Notes: generated by a model from the letters alone, not told the origin. A DNA stretch of 64,000 nucleotides from Parahaliea aestuarii (GCF_008064635.1 NZ_VRYZ01000008.1:216892-280891), one strand, 5' to 3'; shown: positions 1 to 10,251, numbered from the stretch's first letter. Program-made: numbers and translations.

Positions 1-959
1 CCCTGGGCCTGACCCGCTTTGACCTGGCCACCCAGGTGCGCCACGCGTTCTACGGCGCCGAGGCCCAGCGTATCCAGCGCGGCATCGACGAAATCCGGGT
101 GATGGTGCGCTACCCCCGGGCCGACCGGGAAACCGTGAGCAGCCTGCACGACATGTTCATCCGCACCCCCGATGGCAGCGAGGTGCCCTTCGGCACGGTC
201 GCCCGCCTGCGGGTGGAGCAGGGCCTGCTCAAGGCCACCCACATCAACTACCAGCGGGCTGCCGAAGTCACCGCCGAGGCCAACAAGGACCTGGTCGAGC
301 CCAGCCGCGTCATGGCCGACATCCAGCAGCGGGTGATGCCGGGGCTGGTGGAAAAATACCCGGGCCTGCGCTGGGCCGTCTCCGGACTCGCCGAGGAAGA
401 GGCGAAGATGGGCCGCAGCATGTTGATCGGCTTCAGCCTGGCCCTGTTCGGCATCTACGCCCTGTTGGCGGTGCCCACCAGGTCCTACCTGCAGCCGCTG
501 ATCATCATGGGCGTGATTCCCTTTGGCGTGATCGGCGCCGTGGTGGGTCACTGGATCACCGGCTACCCCCTGTCAATGATGTCGCTCATGGGGGTGATTG
601 CCTTGTCCGGAGTGGTGGTCAACGACAGCCTGATCCTGGTGGACTACATCAACAAGGCGGTGCGCGATGGCGTGGCGCCGCTGCAGGCGGTAATGGACGC
701 CGGCACCCGCCGCTTCCGGGCCATCCTGCTGACCTCACTGACCACCTTCTTCGGCCTTGCACCCATGCTGCTGGAGCGCAGCGCCCAGGCCCAGGAGATC
801 GTGCCGATGGCGGTGTCACTGGCCTTTGGCATTGTGTTCGCCACTGTCATTACCCTGCTGCTGGTGCCCAGCCTGTACATGATCCTCGACGATCTGGCGC
901 AGTGGAACCAGCGCCGGGAGCAAGCGGCCCTCGAGGCGGGCGCCAGCACGGGGCACTGA
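1..959 (+). CDS. RND efflux transporter permease, C-terminal part (5' truncated by window)
   Basis: The reading frame is open from base 3, so the gene begins upstream of the window and the GTG at 36 is internal. About 318 residues remain. They match the C-terminal half of inner-membrane RND pumps of the HAE1/AcrB type, which drive drug or solute export with the proton gradient as part of a tripartite complex. Recognisable pieces are the porter-domain stretch FYGAEAQRIQRG followed by RVMVRYP, then a run of hydrophobic segments with the family phrase SGVVVNDSLILVDY and the final segments MLLERSAQAQEIVPMAVS and LLLVPSLYMI. The next gene, a regulator, starts 6 bases after the stop, suggesting co-transcription. 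The substrate cannot be told from this fragment. Confidence 0.9.
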   Translation, partial: LGLTRFDLATQVRHAFYGAEAQRIQRGIDEIRVMVRYPRADRETVSSLHDMFIRTPDGSEVPFGTVARLRVEQGLLKATHINYQRAAEVTAEANKDLVEPSRVMADIQQRVMPGLVEKYPGLRWAVSGLAEEEAKMGRSMLIGFSLALFGIYALLAVPTRSYLQPLIIMGVIPFGVIGAVVGHWITGYPLSMMSLMGVIALSGVVVNDSLILVDYINKAVRDGVAPLQAVMDAGTRRFRAILLTSLTTFFGLAPMLLERSAQAQEIVPMAVSLAFGIVFATVITLLLVPSLYMILDDLAQWNQRREQAALEAGASTGH

Positions 960-965
960 CCGGAC

Positions 966-2042
966 ATGGACCTGGCCAGCCTGATCGCCGCCAGCGGCGC
1001 CCTGCTGGGCGCGCTTATCGGTTTCGCACTGGCCCTGCCGCCCAACCGCCACACCGCCGCCAACCAGCAACTGGCGGCGCTGATGGGTCTGGTCACGATT
1101 TACCAGCTCTCCACCATGGCTCGCCACAGCCCGGACATCCGCTGGATGGACCCGTTGCAGTTCTTCGGGCTGGTGATTTTCCTGCTGGGGCCGGGGCTCT
1201 ACCTCTACACCCGGGCGCGGATCTCCGATGACAGCCGCTGGCAATGGCGCCAGCTGCGGCACGCCCTGCCCTTTCTTCTCCTGGTGCTGGACTTCCTGCT
1301 CGGTGCACTGCTTGGTCGCGAGGGCCTGGCGGCCCACTACCCCCGCACCGTTGGTGTGCTCTGCTATGTTCACCTGCTGGCCTACCTCGGCGCCAGCCTG
1401 CGACTGTTGCAGCGCGCCCGGCGCGAGGCCGCCCTGCCACCCGGCACCCTGCGCTGGCTCGCCAGCCTGCTGTGGGGCTGCTGCGCCCTCGCCCTGCCGG
1501 GGCTGCTGTTCGCCATCGGTCGCTGGCTGCCAGATACTATCGGCTGGCCCCAGCAACTGTGGTCCATCACCCTCACCGTGGGCATGAGCTACCTGATCGC
1601 CTTCTTCGCAGTGCTCGACCCCTCGGTGTTTCACGCCAGCCGGGCGGCGCGAGCGGAAAAGAAGCATCGCGGCCGCTATGAAACCAGCAGCCTCGGCAAC
1701 GACCAGGCCGAGCAGCTGTGGCGGCAATTGCAGGACCTGATGCGCGACGCCAGGCCCTACCTGCAACCCCAACTCAAGGTGGGGGAACTGGCCGGCCAGC
1801 TGGCAGTGGCCCCCAACCACCTGAGCCAGGTGATCAACCAGGTCGGTGGCCAGAGTTTTGCCAGCTTCCTCAACGCCTACCGGGTGGACGCCGCCAAGGC
1901 CCTGCTGCGCAGCAGCCAGCCCGGTGAGCGCACCATGCTCGATATCGCCCTTAGCAGCGGTTTCAATTCCGAGTCGGTGTTCTACAAGCAGTTTCGCGCG
2001 CTGGTGGGCCAGACCCCGAGGCAGTACCAGCAGCAAGGCTGA
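966..2042 (+). CDS. AraC-family transcriptional regulator with N-terminal membrane domain
   Basis: The protein has 358 residues. The first ~220 are strongly hydrophobic, with about seven predicted membrane segments. After a linker at ~220-250, the last ~100 residues form an AraC-type double helix-turn-helix: PNHLSQVINQVGGQSFASFL is helix-turn-helix 1, and the conserved closing stretch IALSSGFNSESVFYKQF followed by GQTPRQYQQ is helix-turn-helix 2. This architecture, an integral-membrane sensor on an AraC DNA-binding domain, is known but poorly characterised. The gene follows the RND pump stop by 6 bases, so it may regulate the pump or the downstream genes in response to a membrane signal; that is inference. 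ATG 966 is the first start after the pump. Confidence 0.88.
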   Translation: MDLASLIAASGALLGALIGFALALPPNRHTAANQQLAALMGLVTIYQLSTMARHSPDIRWMDPLQFFGLVIFLLGPGLYLYTRARISDDSRWQWRQLRHALPFLLLVLDFLLGALLGREGLAAHYPRTVGVLCYVHLLAYLGASLRLLQRARREAALPPGTLRWLASLLWGCCALALPGLLFAIGRWLPDTIGWPQQLWSITLTVGMSYLIAFFAVLDPSVFHASRAARAEKKHRGRYETSSLGNDQAEQLWRQLQDLMRDARPYLQPQLKVGELAGQLAVAPNHLSQVINQVGGQSFASFLNAYRVDAAKALLRSSQPGERTMLDIALSSGFNSESVFYKQFRALVGQTPRQYQQQG

Positions 2043-2123
2043 TTTCCCGGTTTTTTTCCGGTTTTTCACTCCTCTTTTGTAAAAACGGAGGCGGCGAGCC
2101 CCGCTTGCGGCGATGTTGGGCTG

Positions 2124-2164
2124 GTGCGGCGCCGGTTGCGACCGCCTGCCACCGCGCGCCGCAC
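2124..2164 (+). other. Stem-loop in surE leader
   Basis: A perfect 9-bp inverted repeat (gtgcggcgc at 2124-2132, gcgccgcac at 2156-2164) with a 23-base loop lies 31 bases upstream of the surE-like start. There is no T-tract after it, so it is not a clear terminator. It could be a leader structure or simple GC-rich chance pairing. Confidence 0.3.
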
Positions 2165-2195
2165 CTCATAACAGTCAATAAAAGAGGACTACACA

Positions 2196-3215
2196 ATGCC
2201 ATCATTTACCCTCAAACCCCTGCGGCTGGCGCTCGCCACCGCGGCCATGGGTCTCGCCCTGCCGGCCTGGTCACTCGACATCCTGGTGACCAACGACGAT
2301 TCCTGTAACGCCGAGGGCATCAACGTGCTCATGGACGCCCTGGAAGCCGCCGGTCACAACGTCACCATGTACGCCCCGGCCGGTGAACAGAGTGGCCGCA
2401 GTGGAGCCGTGTCCACCGACATCGGCCAGAGCTACGGTATCAGCAACGTGGGCTTTCACGGACCCACCAGCGCCGGCAACCGGTTTTGCGTCCGTGTACC
2501 CGCCGCCAACCCGGCTGAAGGTGCGGAAGATGAGTTCATCACCATTAGCGCCACGCCAAAGGACAGTATGCTTGTCGGTCTGGCCCGGCTCGGAGATACA
2601 CCACCAGACCTGGTCATCAGTGGTATGAATGACGGCCAGAATATCGGCACCACCGCCACCTCTTCGGGCACGGTGGGCGCCGCTATCGCCGCCATTCTGG
2701 AAGGCGTGCCCGCCATTGCGGTCAGCCACAACCGCTTCAGCGGCAGCGAGGGCATGAGCAGGGAGGCCCTGGCCGACCTGGTGGTCGATGTTGTTGCGAC
2801 GCTGGAAGCCGCACGCAACGATGGCGAGCCCCTGATGCCCGAGCTGACCGCGCTCAATATCAACAATCCGGCAGGACCGGTGCGCGGCATCGCCTACACT
2901 TCCCTGGGTTCCCGTTCTGACATTCTGCTCGGCCCGACCGCCAACGACAGCGGCGGTGTGGATGTGTCCTTCAACGGCCTGGTAACCCTGTCCACCCTGC
3001 TCGGTGACGCGGCGCTGGCCGAGGAACTGGCCAATAATCCGGCAGCGGACCTGGAAGATTTTGCGGCTGCCGGCCTGGACATCACCGATGAAACCAGTAT
3101 GTCGGCAGCGGGCTATGTCACCATCACCACCATGGACGGCGACTTCACCGCTGGCCTGCGCAAGCGGGAGCTGATGCAGCTGAAACTGCGCGAACTCAGC
3201 GCGGGAGGTCAATAA
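2196..3215 (+). CDS. Exported SurE-family 5'/3'-nucleotidase
   Basis: The 339-residue protein starts with a signal peptide (to about residue 26, hydrophobic LALATAAMGLALPAWS) and continues into a SurE fold. SurE enzymes are metal-dependent nucleoside monophosphate phosphatases. The metal-ligand positions are kept: the NDD motif just after the signal peptide, Ser in EQSGRSG, and Asn in VISGMNDGQN, followed by the family stretch GTVGAAIAAILEGVPAIAVS. Typical SurE is cytoplasmic and about 250 residues; this copy is longer and exported, so a periplasmic or secreted nucleotidase or phosphatase scavenging nucleotides is likely. The start is ATG 2196, preceded by aaagagga. The stop overlaps the next start by one base (TAATG). 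Confidence 0.85.
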   Translation: MPSFTLKPLRLALATAAMGLALPAWSLDILVTNDDSCNAEGINVLMDALEAAGHNVTMYAPAGEQSGRSGAVSTDIGQSYGISNVGFHGPTSAGNRFCVRVPAANPAEGAEDEFITISATPKDSMLVGLARLGDTPPDLVISGMNDGQNIGTTATSSGTVGAAIAAILEGVPAIAVSHNRFSGSEGMSREALADLVVDVVATLEAARNDGEPLMPELTALNINNPAGPVRGIAYTSLGSRSDILLGPTANDSGGVDVSFNGLVTLSTLLGDAALAEELANNPAADLEDFAAAGLDITDETSMSAAGYVTITTMDGDFTAGLRKRELMQLKLRELSAGGQ

Positions 3216-3931
3216 TGCGGCACCTGATTCCCGGCCTCGCGGCCTGCGTACTGCTGGCGGCCTGCAGCGACTCGGGGGACAGCCGCCCCGACACCCCGCC
3301 GGAACCGCCGGCGCCGCCACCGCCGGCGGTCACCGACCTCGACAGCACCGGCATCTATCGCGGGCAGATCATCACCGATGACGACAACCTGGCATTGGTC
3401 ACGGTGAGCCTGGCGCGCGACGGCGTCACCGCGGTGGCCATCGACAGCGACGATGACGAAATCGCCGACATCGTGCTGTGGGGGGACACCAGTGAGTCCA
3501 GCGGTGAACTGCACTTCAGCGGCAGCGACGGTCGCGACGGCAGCAGTGTGGAGCTGACCTTCAGTGTCGAGGATGAGGTGCTGAGCGCCGCCATCAGCCT
3601 GAACGGGCTGTCTGGCGATGCCAGTGCGCAACTGGCTGCAGACAGTGTCGCCAGCGGGGCGCCGGAAGGCACCTTTGCGCGCGAGGACGGCATCGGAGGC
3701 CTCACCGAACTGAGCATTGCGGCGGACGGCAGCGTCACCCTCAGTAGCCCCTGCTCCGGCAGCGGCGAACTGGGCGCGGCGGACAGCGCGGTGAACCTCT
3801 ACCGCCTCAGCCTGGAAAGCGATTGCCTCAACTGGGAGGCACTGGTATCCGTCGGCAGTGTGGAAGGGGGCGGTGCCCTGCTCTCAGTGAGCGGCGCCGA
3901 CAACCTGGATACCCGCCTCTACCAGCCCTGA
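3215..3931 (+). CDS. Hypothetical lipoprotein
   Basis: The 238-residue protein has a lipoprotein signal: a short basic start, a hydrophobic core and the lipobox LLAAC with Cys19 as the likely lipidation site. A Pro-rich linker (residues ~28-40) follows, then an acidic Ser/Gly/Asp-rich body that looks beta-rich. I recognise no family. It shares TAATG with the upstream exported nucleotidase, so the two are translationally coupled and probably work in the same compartment. It may be an accessory or surface-binding protein. Confidence 0.72.
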   Translation: MRHLIPGLAACVLLAACSDSGDSRPDTPPEPPAPPPPAVTDLDSTGIYRGQIITDDDNLALVTVSLARDGVTAVAIDSDDDEIADIVLWGDTSESSGELHFSGSDGRDGSSVELTFSVEDEVLSAAISLNGLSGDASAQLAADSVASGAPEGTFAREDGIGGLTELSIAADGSVTLSSPCSGSGELGAADSAVNLYRLSLESDCLNWEALVSVGSVEGGGALLSVSGADNLDTRLYQP

Positions 3932-3937
3932 GGCCGA

Positions 3938-3968
3938 GGCCGCTGACCGGCAAGCCCGGTCAGCGGCC
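3938..3968. terminator. Bidirectional terminator hairpin between convergent genes
   Basis: A perfect 13-bp inverted repeat (ggccgctgaccgg at 3938-3950 and its complement at 3956-3968) with a 5-base loop lies between the lipoprotein stop and the convergent sppA stop. T/A tracts beside it are weak. Placement and strength of the stem favour a shared terminator. Confidence 0.6.
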
Positions 3969-3991
3969 ATTTCAGAACAGCAGCTGCAGGT

Positions 3992-5857
3992 CTACAGCGG
4001 CGCGGCGCAGGCCAGGCAGCGCATATAAAGATGCCCCGGGTCGCGCAGTGAAGCCACCAGATCCGCCGCCTCGTTCAGGGGCGCCAGCAGCAAATCAAGC
4101 GCAGCGCTGTACTTCCTCATCGAGCCGGTCGAGCTCACCGGACCCAGCGCCAGTGCGCCACTGCGCTCAGCCAGTTGCTGCAATAGCATCTCCCGCGACG
4201 ACAGCGGTTCGCTGACATACTCAACCTGTGGCGACTCCAGCCCCGCCAGGTCGGCGGCGGCGGCGATCGCCTCACGCAGGGAACCGAGCTCGTCCACCAG
4301 GCCGTGGGCCTTGGCATCCGCGGCGCTCCATACCCGCCCCTGGGCCACAGCATCCACCTGTTCAACGCTCATGTCGCGGCCGTCGGCCACCAGTTGCAGG
4401 AAGTTGCGATAAGTGAACTCCACCGAACTGGTCAGGGCGCTGGCCACCTGCTCGTTCAGGGGCCGGTCCACGCGGAGGGAACCCGCCAGCGCGGTGGTGC
4501 CCACACCGTCAGTGTTCACCCCCAGCCGCCCCATCAACTCTTCAAAGGTGGGAATGGCGGCAAACACACCGATGCTGCCGGTGATGGTGGCCGGCGTGGC
4601 GAAAATGCGGTCGGCGCTGGCGGCGATGTAGTAGCCGCCGGAGGCGGCCATGGCGCCCATGGATACCACTACGGGCAGCCCTTCAGCCTGGGTGGCCAAC
4701 ACCGCCTGGCGAATCACCTCGGAGGCAAACACACTGCCGCCACCGCTGTTGACCCGCAGCACAATGGCCTTCACGCCATCGCCGGCCGCGGTGTCGCGGA
4801 TCAGCCGGGACAGGCTCTCGCCGCCGATGGTGCCGGGGGGCTGGTCACCGGGCAGTATGTTGCCCTCGGCGGTAATCACCGCCACATGCCCGGCGCCGGG
4901 CTGGATCAGGTTGGGACCGCGTTTGCGGCCCACGTAGTGCTCGAAGGGCACCGCCTCAAAACGCTCCTCCTCGTCGCGGGCGCCGACAATCCCGGCCAGG
5001 TAGTCGTTGGACTGGTGGTGGGCCATCAGCTCGTCCACCAGCCCGGCTTCAAGGGCCGCTTTGGCGGTATCGCCCCCCTGGGCCTGCAAGACATCGGCGT
5101 AACCGTTGACGTAGGCGTTCACCGCGCCCGCCTCCAGACTGCGGCGCTGCTCCACTTCGCCGGTGTAGCGCTGCCACAGGTCACCCAGCCAGCGCCCGGT
5201 GATTTCGCGCTCGCCGGGTGACATATCGTTGCGCAGGTAGGGCTCGGCGATGGACTTGTGCTCGCCGGCCTTGAATACGTGCACATTGACCGACAGTTTG
5301 TCGAGGGCGTCGCGGAAATAGTTGCGGTAACTGCCGAAGCCCTCCATGGCCACCGCGCCAAAGGGGTGCAGGATCACGGTGTCGGCCTGGCTGGCCAGCA
5401 GGTACTGATCCTGGGTGAAATAGTCACCGCGGGCGATGACCGGCTTGCCGCTGCTGCGGAAGGCGTCCAGCGCCTCGCGGATCTCCAGGGTCTTGCTCAT
5501 TCCCACATGCAGCAGGCCGTCCAGTTCCAGCACCAGGGCGGTGATGGCAGGATCATCCGCGGCGTAGCGGATGGCATCCAGGATGTCGCGCAGTTCCACC
5601 TCGTGGCTGGCCGGATTCTGCTCGCCCACCAGGGCCAGCATCGGATCCACCGATTTGCGCTGGTCCACCACCGTACCGGTGGGGTTGAGAAGCAGCGCCG
5701 CCTTGTCCGGCAGGGGGGTCGGCCCGCCGCCGGTGAAGACGAAGTAAAGCAGCACCAGCACCGCCAGGAACAGGATGTTGGACAGCGCCACGCGCACCCG
5801 GGTGATGAAATTCCACAGGCCGCCAAACAGGCGCCGCAGGGCCGAGGGTTTGCTCAT
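3992..5857 (-). CDS. sppA: Signal peptide peptidase SppA, 67K type
   Basis: The 621-residue protein has the length of the long SppA class (E. coli about 618). SppA is an inner-membrane serine protease (family S49) that degrades cleaved signal peptides with a Ser-Lys dyad. A single N-terminal membrane anchor lies at about residues 20-45, followed by two S49 repeats. The catalytic lysine is likely K201 (in KAGEHKSIAEPYL) in the first repeat, and the nucleophile S406 (in MGAMAASGGYY) in the second, the expected arrangement. It starts at ATG 5857 and is convergent with the upstream lipoprotein gene. Nothing suggests truncation. Confidence 0.93.
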   Translation of the reverse strand: MSKPSALRRLFGGLWNFITRVRVALSNILFLAVLVLLYFVFTGGGPTPLPDKAALLLNPTGTVVDQRKSVDPMLALVGEQNPASHEVELRDILDAIRYAADDPAITALVLELDGLLHVGMSKTLEIREALDAFRSSGKPVIARGDYFTQDQYLLASQADTVILHPFGAVAMEGFGSYRNYFRDALDKLSVNVHVFKAGEHKSIAEPYLRNDMSPGEREITGRWLGDLWQRYTGEVEQRRSLEAGAVNAYVNGYADVLQAQGGDTAKAALEAGLVDELMAHHQSNDYLAGIVGARDEEERFEAVPFEHYVGRKRGPNLIQPGAGHVAVITAEGNILPGDQPPGTIGGESLSRLIRDTAAGDGVKAIVLRVNSGGGSVFASEVIRQAVLATQAEGLPVVVSMGAMAASGGYYIAASADRIFATPATITGSIGVFAAIPTFEELMGRLGVNTDGVGTTALAGSLRVDRPLNEQVASALTSSVEFTYRNFLQLVADGRDMSVEQVDAVAQGRVWSAADAKAHGLVDELGSLREAIAAAADLAGLESPQVEYVSEPLSSREMLLQQLAERSGALALGPVSSTGSMRKYSAALDLLLAPLNEAADLVASLRDPGHLYMRCLACAAPL

Positions 5858-5900
5858 TCTCTGTCTCCGATCAATGAGTTGGGGGCGTCACCCTCAACAT

Positions 5901-6877
<977 letters not shown>

Positions 6878-7228
6878 CTAACCCAACAGGTCCAGTACGT
6901 TCTCCGGCGGCCGTCCCAGCACGGCGCGCTCGCCGCGCACCACGATGGGCCGCTCAATCAGCCGGGGCTCGCTGACCATCGCCGCCAGCAATTCCTCATC
7001 GCTGCTGTCGGCCCCGAGCCCCAGCGCCTTGTAGGCGTCCTCGCCCTTGCGCACCAGCTGCGCTGGCGTCTTGCCCAGCTTCGCCAGCAGGGTGCGCAGT
7101 GTGGCGGCGTCCGGCGGCGTTTCCAGATACAGGATGACGTCCGGCTCGATGCCCTTGTCCTGTAGCAGGGCGAGCGTGTTGCGGGATTTGGAACAGCGCG
7201 GGTTGTGGTATATCTGGGTGTCGCTCAC
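6878..7228 (-). CDS. arsC: Arsenate reductase-like protein (ArsC/Spx family)
   Basis: The 116-residue thioredoxin-fold protein has the single catalytic cysteine of glutaredoxin-linked arsenate reductases in YHNPRCSKSRNTL (Cys near residue 11) and the conserved ERPIVVRGERAVLGRPPE stretch with the anion-binding arginines. I chose GTG 7228, preceded by GGAG at good spacing; longer readings add sequence unlike the family. It heads the arsC-wrbA operon. In this housekeeping context, without arsR or an arsenite pump, it may serve general redox or thiol chemistry; arsenate reduction is inferred from family only. Confidence 0.88.
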   Translation of the reverse strand: MSDTQIYHNPRCSKSRNTLALLQDKGIEPDVILYLETPPDAATLRTLLAKLGKTPAQLVRKGEDAYKALGLGADSSDEELLAAMVSEPRLIERPIVVRGERAVLGRPPENVLDLLG

Positions 7229-7342
7229 GTCGGACTCCGGTCGTTGCTTGAGGCCGCGAGTATAACAAAGGCCAGCGCTGATAATCCCTTCGCCCGCCGC
7301 CCGCGCTCGTTGCTCCCCCCGCCCCGTGCCATAATGCGCGGC

Positions 7343-8572
7343 ATGGACGCTCTCAACGACAAATTCAAAAAAATCTGGCCGCGCATCCCCTACGTGGCGC
7401 AGCGCTTCGGCGCCGATCGCTGCTCCGACAACGCCGCGGCGCTGACCTACATGAGTCTGTTTGCGCTGGTCCCGCTGATGACCGTGCTCTATACCATGGC
7501 CTCCGCGGTGCCCGCGTTTACCGGCCTCGAGGCGCGCATGCAGGATTTGATGTTCGAGCACCTGCTGCCGGACACCAGCACTGAACTGGAGGCCTACCTC
7601 GAGGACTTCTCGCGCCAGGCCAAGAACCTAACCGGCTTCGGCATTGTCTTCCTGGTGGTCACCGCGGTGCTGATGCTGCGCAATATCGAGCGCGCCTTCA
7701 ACCTGATCTGGCGCACCGGCGAGAATCGCAGCGCGCTGTCCAGCTTCCTTATCTACTGGGCCGTGCTCAGCCTCGCGCCGATCACCATCGGCCTGGCCCT
7801 GGGTATTCCCGGCATGGTGGCGGCGGCGGCGCTGTTTGTCGAAGACTACGACGTGATCGGCGTGACTGATCTGCTGCTGCAGCTGACCCCCCTGTTGCTC
7901 ACCGCCGCCGGCTTTACCCTGCTCTATGTCACCGTACCCAATTGCCGGGTGCCTTTCCGCCACGCCCTGGCCGGTGGATTCCTCGCCGCCGTCGCCTTCA
8001 ATCTCTCCCGCACCCTGTTCGCGAAACTGGTGGCGGGCTCCAGCATCACCTTTATCTACGGCGCCTTTGCCGCGGTTCCCCTGTTCCTGCTGTGGATCTA
8101 CCTGTCCTGGATCATCGTCCTGCTGGGGGGGATCTTCGTGCACAGCCTGTCCTCCTACCAGAGTTCCGACCAGGCCGCGCGGCCCACCGCACTCAAGGCC
8201 CTGGACGTGCTCTATCTGTTCTGGAGCCGCCAGCGCAGCGGCCGCCCGGTGCGCGAGCTGGAACTGCTGAGCGGCCGTATCAAGGTGGTACAGGGGCTCG
8301 ATAGCGAAACCTGGCGCAACCTCAGGGAAATTTTCATGCAGCACAACCTGATCGCCCAGGACCAGCGCGGCAACTACTTCCTGTGCCGCGACCTGCACAC
8401 CATCAGCTTCTGGCAGGTCAAGGAGTGGGTGAATGCCGAGCACGCCCTGGACCGGGAAGACATCGAAGCCCAGCTGGACTGGCAGCAGCGGGCCTACAAA
8501 ATGCTGCGCGATGAACGTCGCCACCAGCGCGAGCACCTGAACATGAACCTCGTGGAGCTGTTTGAAGAATGA
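7343..8572 (+). CDS. YihY/UPF0761 family inner-membrane protein
   Basis: The 409-residue protein has about six membrane helices in its first ~300 residues, with the family landmarks RFGADRCSDNAAALTYMSLFALVPLMT and FIYGAFAAVPLFLLWIYLSW (given in part), followed by a soluble C-terminal region of ~110 residues. It belongs to the family once annotated as ribonuclease BN; the actual function is unsettled. ATG 7343 is preferred and ATG 7334 is also possible; the nearby CATAAT (7330-7335) resembles a -10 element. The stop overlaps tlpA by 4 bases, so the two are coupled. It is divergent from arsC. Confidence 0.88.
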   Translation: MDALNDKFKKIWPRIPYVAQRFGADRCSDNAAALTYMSLFALVPLMTVLYTMASAVPAFTGLEARMQDLMFEHLLPDTSTELEAYLEDFSRQAKNLTGFGIVFLVVTAVLMLRNIERAFNLIWRTGENRSALSSFLIYWAVLSLAPITIGLALGIPGMVAAAALFVEDYDVIGVTDLLLQLTPLLLTAAGFTLLYVTVPNCRVPFRHALAGGFLAAVAFNLSRTLFAKLVAGSSITFIYGAFAAVPLFLLWIYLSWIIVLLGGIFVHSLSSYQSSDQAARPTALKALDVLYLFWSRQRSGRPVRELELLSGRIKVVQGLDSETWRNLREIFMQHNLIAQDQRGNYFLCRDLHTISFWQVKEWVNAEHALDREDIEAQLDWQQRAYKMLRDERRHQREHLNMNLVELFEE

Positions 8573-9009
8573 GAACCTGCGTACTGGCACTGCTATTCAC
8601 CCTGCTCACCGCCTGTGGCGAGCACAGCGACAACAGCCCGGCGGGCGGACTTTCCAGCTACCGCGGCCAGTGGGTGGTAGTGAATTACTGGGCGAAATGG
8701 TGCAAGCCCTGCATCGAGGAAATCCCCGAGCTGAACCGCCTGAATGAAGAACACGCTGACATCCAGGTGCTGGGGGTGAATTACGACGGTCTCACCGACG
8801 ACGCCCTGGCGGCCCAGGTGGCCGAACTCGGGGTCGATTTCCCGATCATTCCCGACCCCGCAGCGGAACTCGGCACACCGCGGCCAGTGGTGCTGCCGAC
8901 CACGCTGATTCTGGATGCGGACGGTGCCCTGGTGAAGACACTGGTGGGGCCGCAGACCGGTGAATCGCTTTTGGCGGAGATAAAAAAACCGGCCCAGGGG
9001 GCCGGTTAG
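8569..9009 (+). CDS. TlpA-like thioredoxin-fold lipoprotein
   Basis: The 146-residue protein has a lipoprotein signal (lipobox LLTAC, Cys16) and a thioredoxin fold with the redox motif W44-C-K-P-C48 and a cis-proline region (VVLPTTLIL). Such TlpA/ResA proteins are thiol-disulfide reductants in the periplasm, here probably anchored to a membrane by lipid. It overlaps yihY by four bases (ATGA), as in the Pseudomonas locus. The last ~7 codons form one arm of a strong hairpin that spans the stop codon. Confidence 0.9.
   Translation: MRTCVLALLFTLLTACGEHSDNSPAGGLSSYRGQWVVVNYWAKWCKPCIEEIPELNRLNEEHADIQVLGVNYDGLTDDALAAQVAELGVDFPIIPDPAAELGTPRPVVLPTTLILDADGALVKTLVGPQTGESLLAEIKKPAQGAG
8987..9007. terminator. 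Stem-loop spanning the tlpA stop codon
   Basis: A perfect 9-bp inverted repeat (aaccggccc / gggccggtt) with a 3-base loop includes the stop of tlpA. Seven A residues precede it, so the T-tract required for intrinsic termination exists only on the minus strand. It may protect mRNA ends or stop antisense transcription. Confidence 0.45.
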
Positions 9010-9279
9010 AACAGAGATAGGAGCTATCTCCAGGGGGTTTGGACCTGACGGGGTTCCCGCGGGGCCCCGGGACTGTCGCTCGCCCGGGCCGGCGTGGGGT
9101 TTACCGCCTTACCACTGGTTATTCAGACGGCCCTGATTCCGTGAAGTTCCCGCCTGTTGCAAAAAAAATCCGGCGGATTTTGCAGCCCCGCCAGCCGTGG
9201 ACATCACCATCCCCGGGGTCTAACCTTGCAGCTCTCACGGCGCCCCGCGGCGCCGGGCTGTCACTAGGAGCACGGACCT
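9010..9279. other. Intergenic region upstream of cysK
   Basis: These 270 bases hold no convincing gene. There are two further small inverted repeats: gagatag/ctatctc at 9014-9030 and aaaatcc/ggatttt at 9165-9181, the latter after an A-run (9161-9168). The region should carry the cysK promoter and possibly CysB sites, but I cannot point to a defined operator. Confidence 0.4.
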
Positions 9280-10248
9280 ATGGCCAATATCTACGATGAC
9301 AATGCGGGTACCATCGGCAAAACCCCGCTGGTGCGCATCAACCGCATCAGCGAGGGCAACATCTTCGTCAAGCTGGAGAACCGCAATCCGGCGATGTCGG
9401 TGAAGTGCCGTATCGGTGCCGCCATGATCAACGCCGCCGAGAAAGACGGCAGCCTGAAACCCGGCATGACCATCGTCGAACCCACCAGCGGCAATACCGG
9501 TATCGCCCTGGCCTTCGTGGCGGCGGCCCGGGGTTACGGCTGCACTCTGGTGATGCCCAACACCATGAGCCTGGAACGGCGCCAGCTGATGAAGGCCCTG
9601 GGGGCCGATATTATCCTCACCGAGGGTGCCAAGGGCATCCCCGCCGCCATCGCCAAAGCCGAGGAAATCCTGGCCTCTGACCCCGGCAAATACTGGGGCC
9701 CCCACCAGTTCGAAAACCCGGCCAACCCGGCCATCCACGAGGCCACCACCGGCCCGGAGATCTGGGAGGACACCGACGGCGGTATCGACATCCTGGTGTC
9801 CGGTGTCGGCACCGGCGGCACCCTCACCGGCATCTCGCGCTACATCAAGAAAACCCGCGGCAAGGCCATCACCACCGTGGCGGTGGAACCGGCCAGTTCC
9901 ACCATCATCGCCGCCGCCAGGGCCGGCGAGGAACCCAGCCACGCGCCCCATAAGATCCAGGGCATTGGCGCCGGCATCCTGCCCGCCAACCTCGACCTGG
10001 ACATGGTCGACGCGGTGGAACAGGTGGGCAATGAAGAGGCCTTCGAGTGGGCCCACAAGCTGATGCAGCGGGAGGGGATTCTCGCCGGCGTTTCCTCCGG
10101 CGCTGCGATGGCGGTGGCCGACCGCCTGGCGCGACGGCCGGAAAATGCCGGCAAAACCATTGTCGCCATCCTGCCCGATTCCGGCGAGCGCTACCTCAGT
10201 GGCCCGCTGTTCGAGGGCATGTTCAGCGACAACGAGCTGGTGCAGTAA
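9280..10248 (+). CDS. cysK: Cysteine synthase A (O-acetylserine sulfhydrylase)
   Basis: The 322-residue PLP enzyme makes cysteine from O-acetylserine and sulfide in the cytoplasm. PLP lysine is K42 in SVKCRIG, substrate loop TSGNTG at 69-74, and a phosphate-binding GVGTGGT loop follows near residue 177; the C-terminal SSGAAMA and [10 protein letters not shown] stretches are typical. Length and motif wording resemble E. coli CysK (323 residues) more than CysM, whose sequence differs around the substrate loops. ATG 9280 is preceded by taggag. It is a single gene with its own leader. Confidence 0.93.
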   Translation: MANIYDDNAGTIGKTPLVRINRISEGNIFVKLENRNPAMSVKCRIGAAMINAAEKDGSLKPGMTIVEPTSGNTGIALAFVAAARGYGCTLVMPNTMSLERRQLMKALGADIILTEGAKGIPAAIAKAEEILASDPGKYWGPHQFENPANPAIHEATTGPEIWEDTDGGIDILVSGVGTGGTLTGISRYIKKTRGKAITTVAVEPASSTIIAAARAGEEPSHAPHKIQGIGAGILPANLDLDMVDAVEQVGNEEAFEWAHKLMQREGILAGVSSGAAMAVADRLARRPENAGKTIVAILPDSGERYLSGPLFEGMFSDNELVQ

Positions 10249-10251
10249 TAC

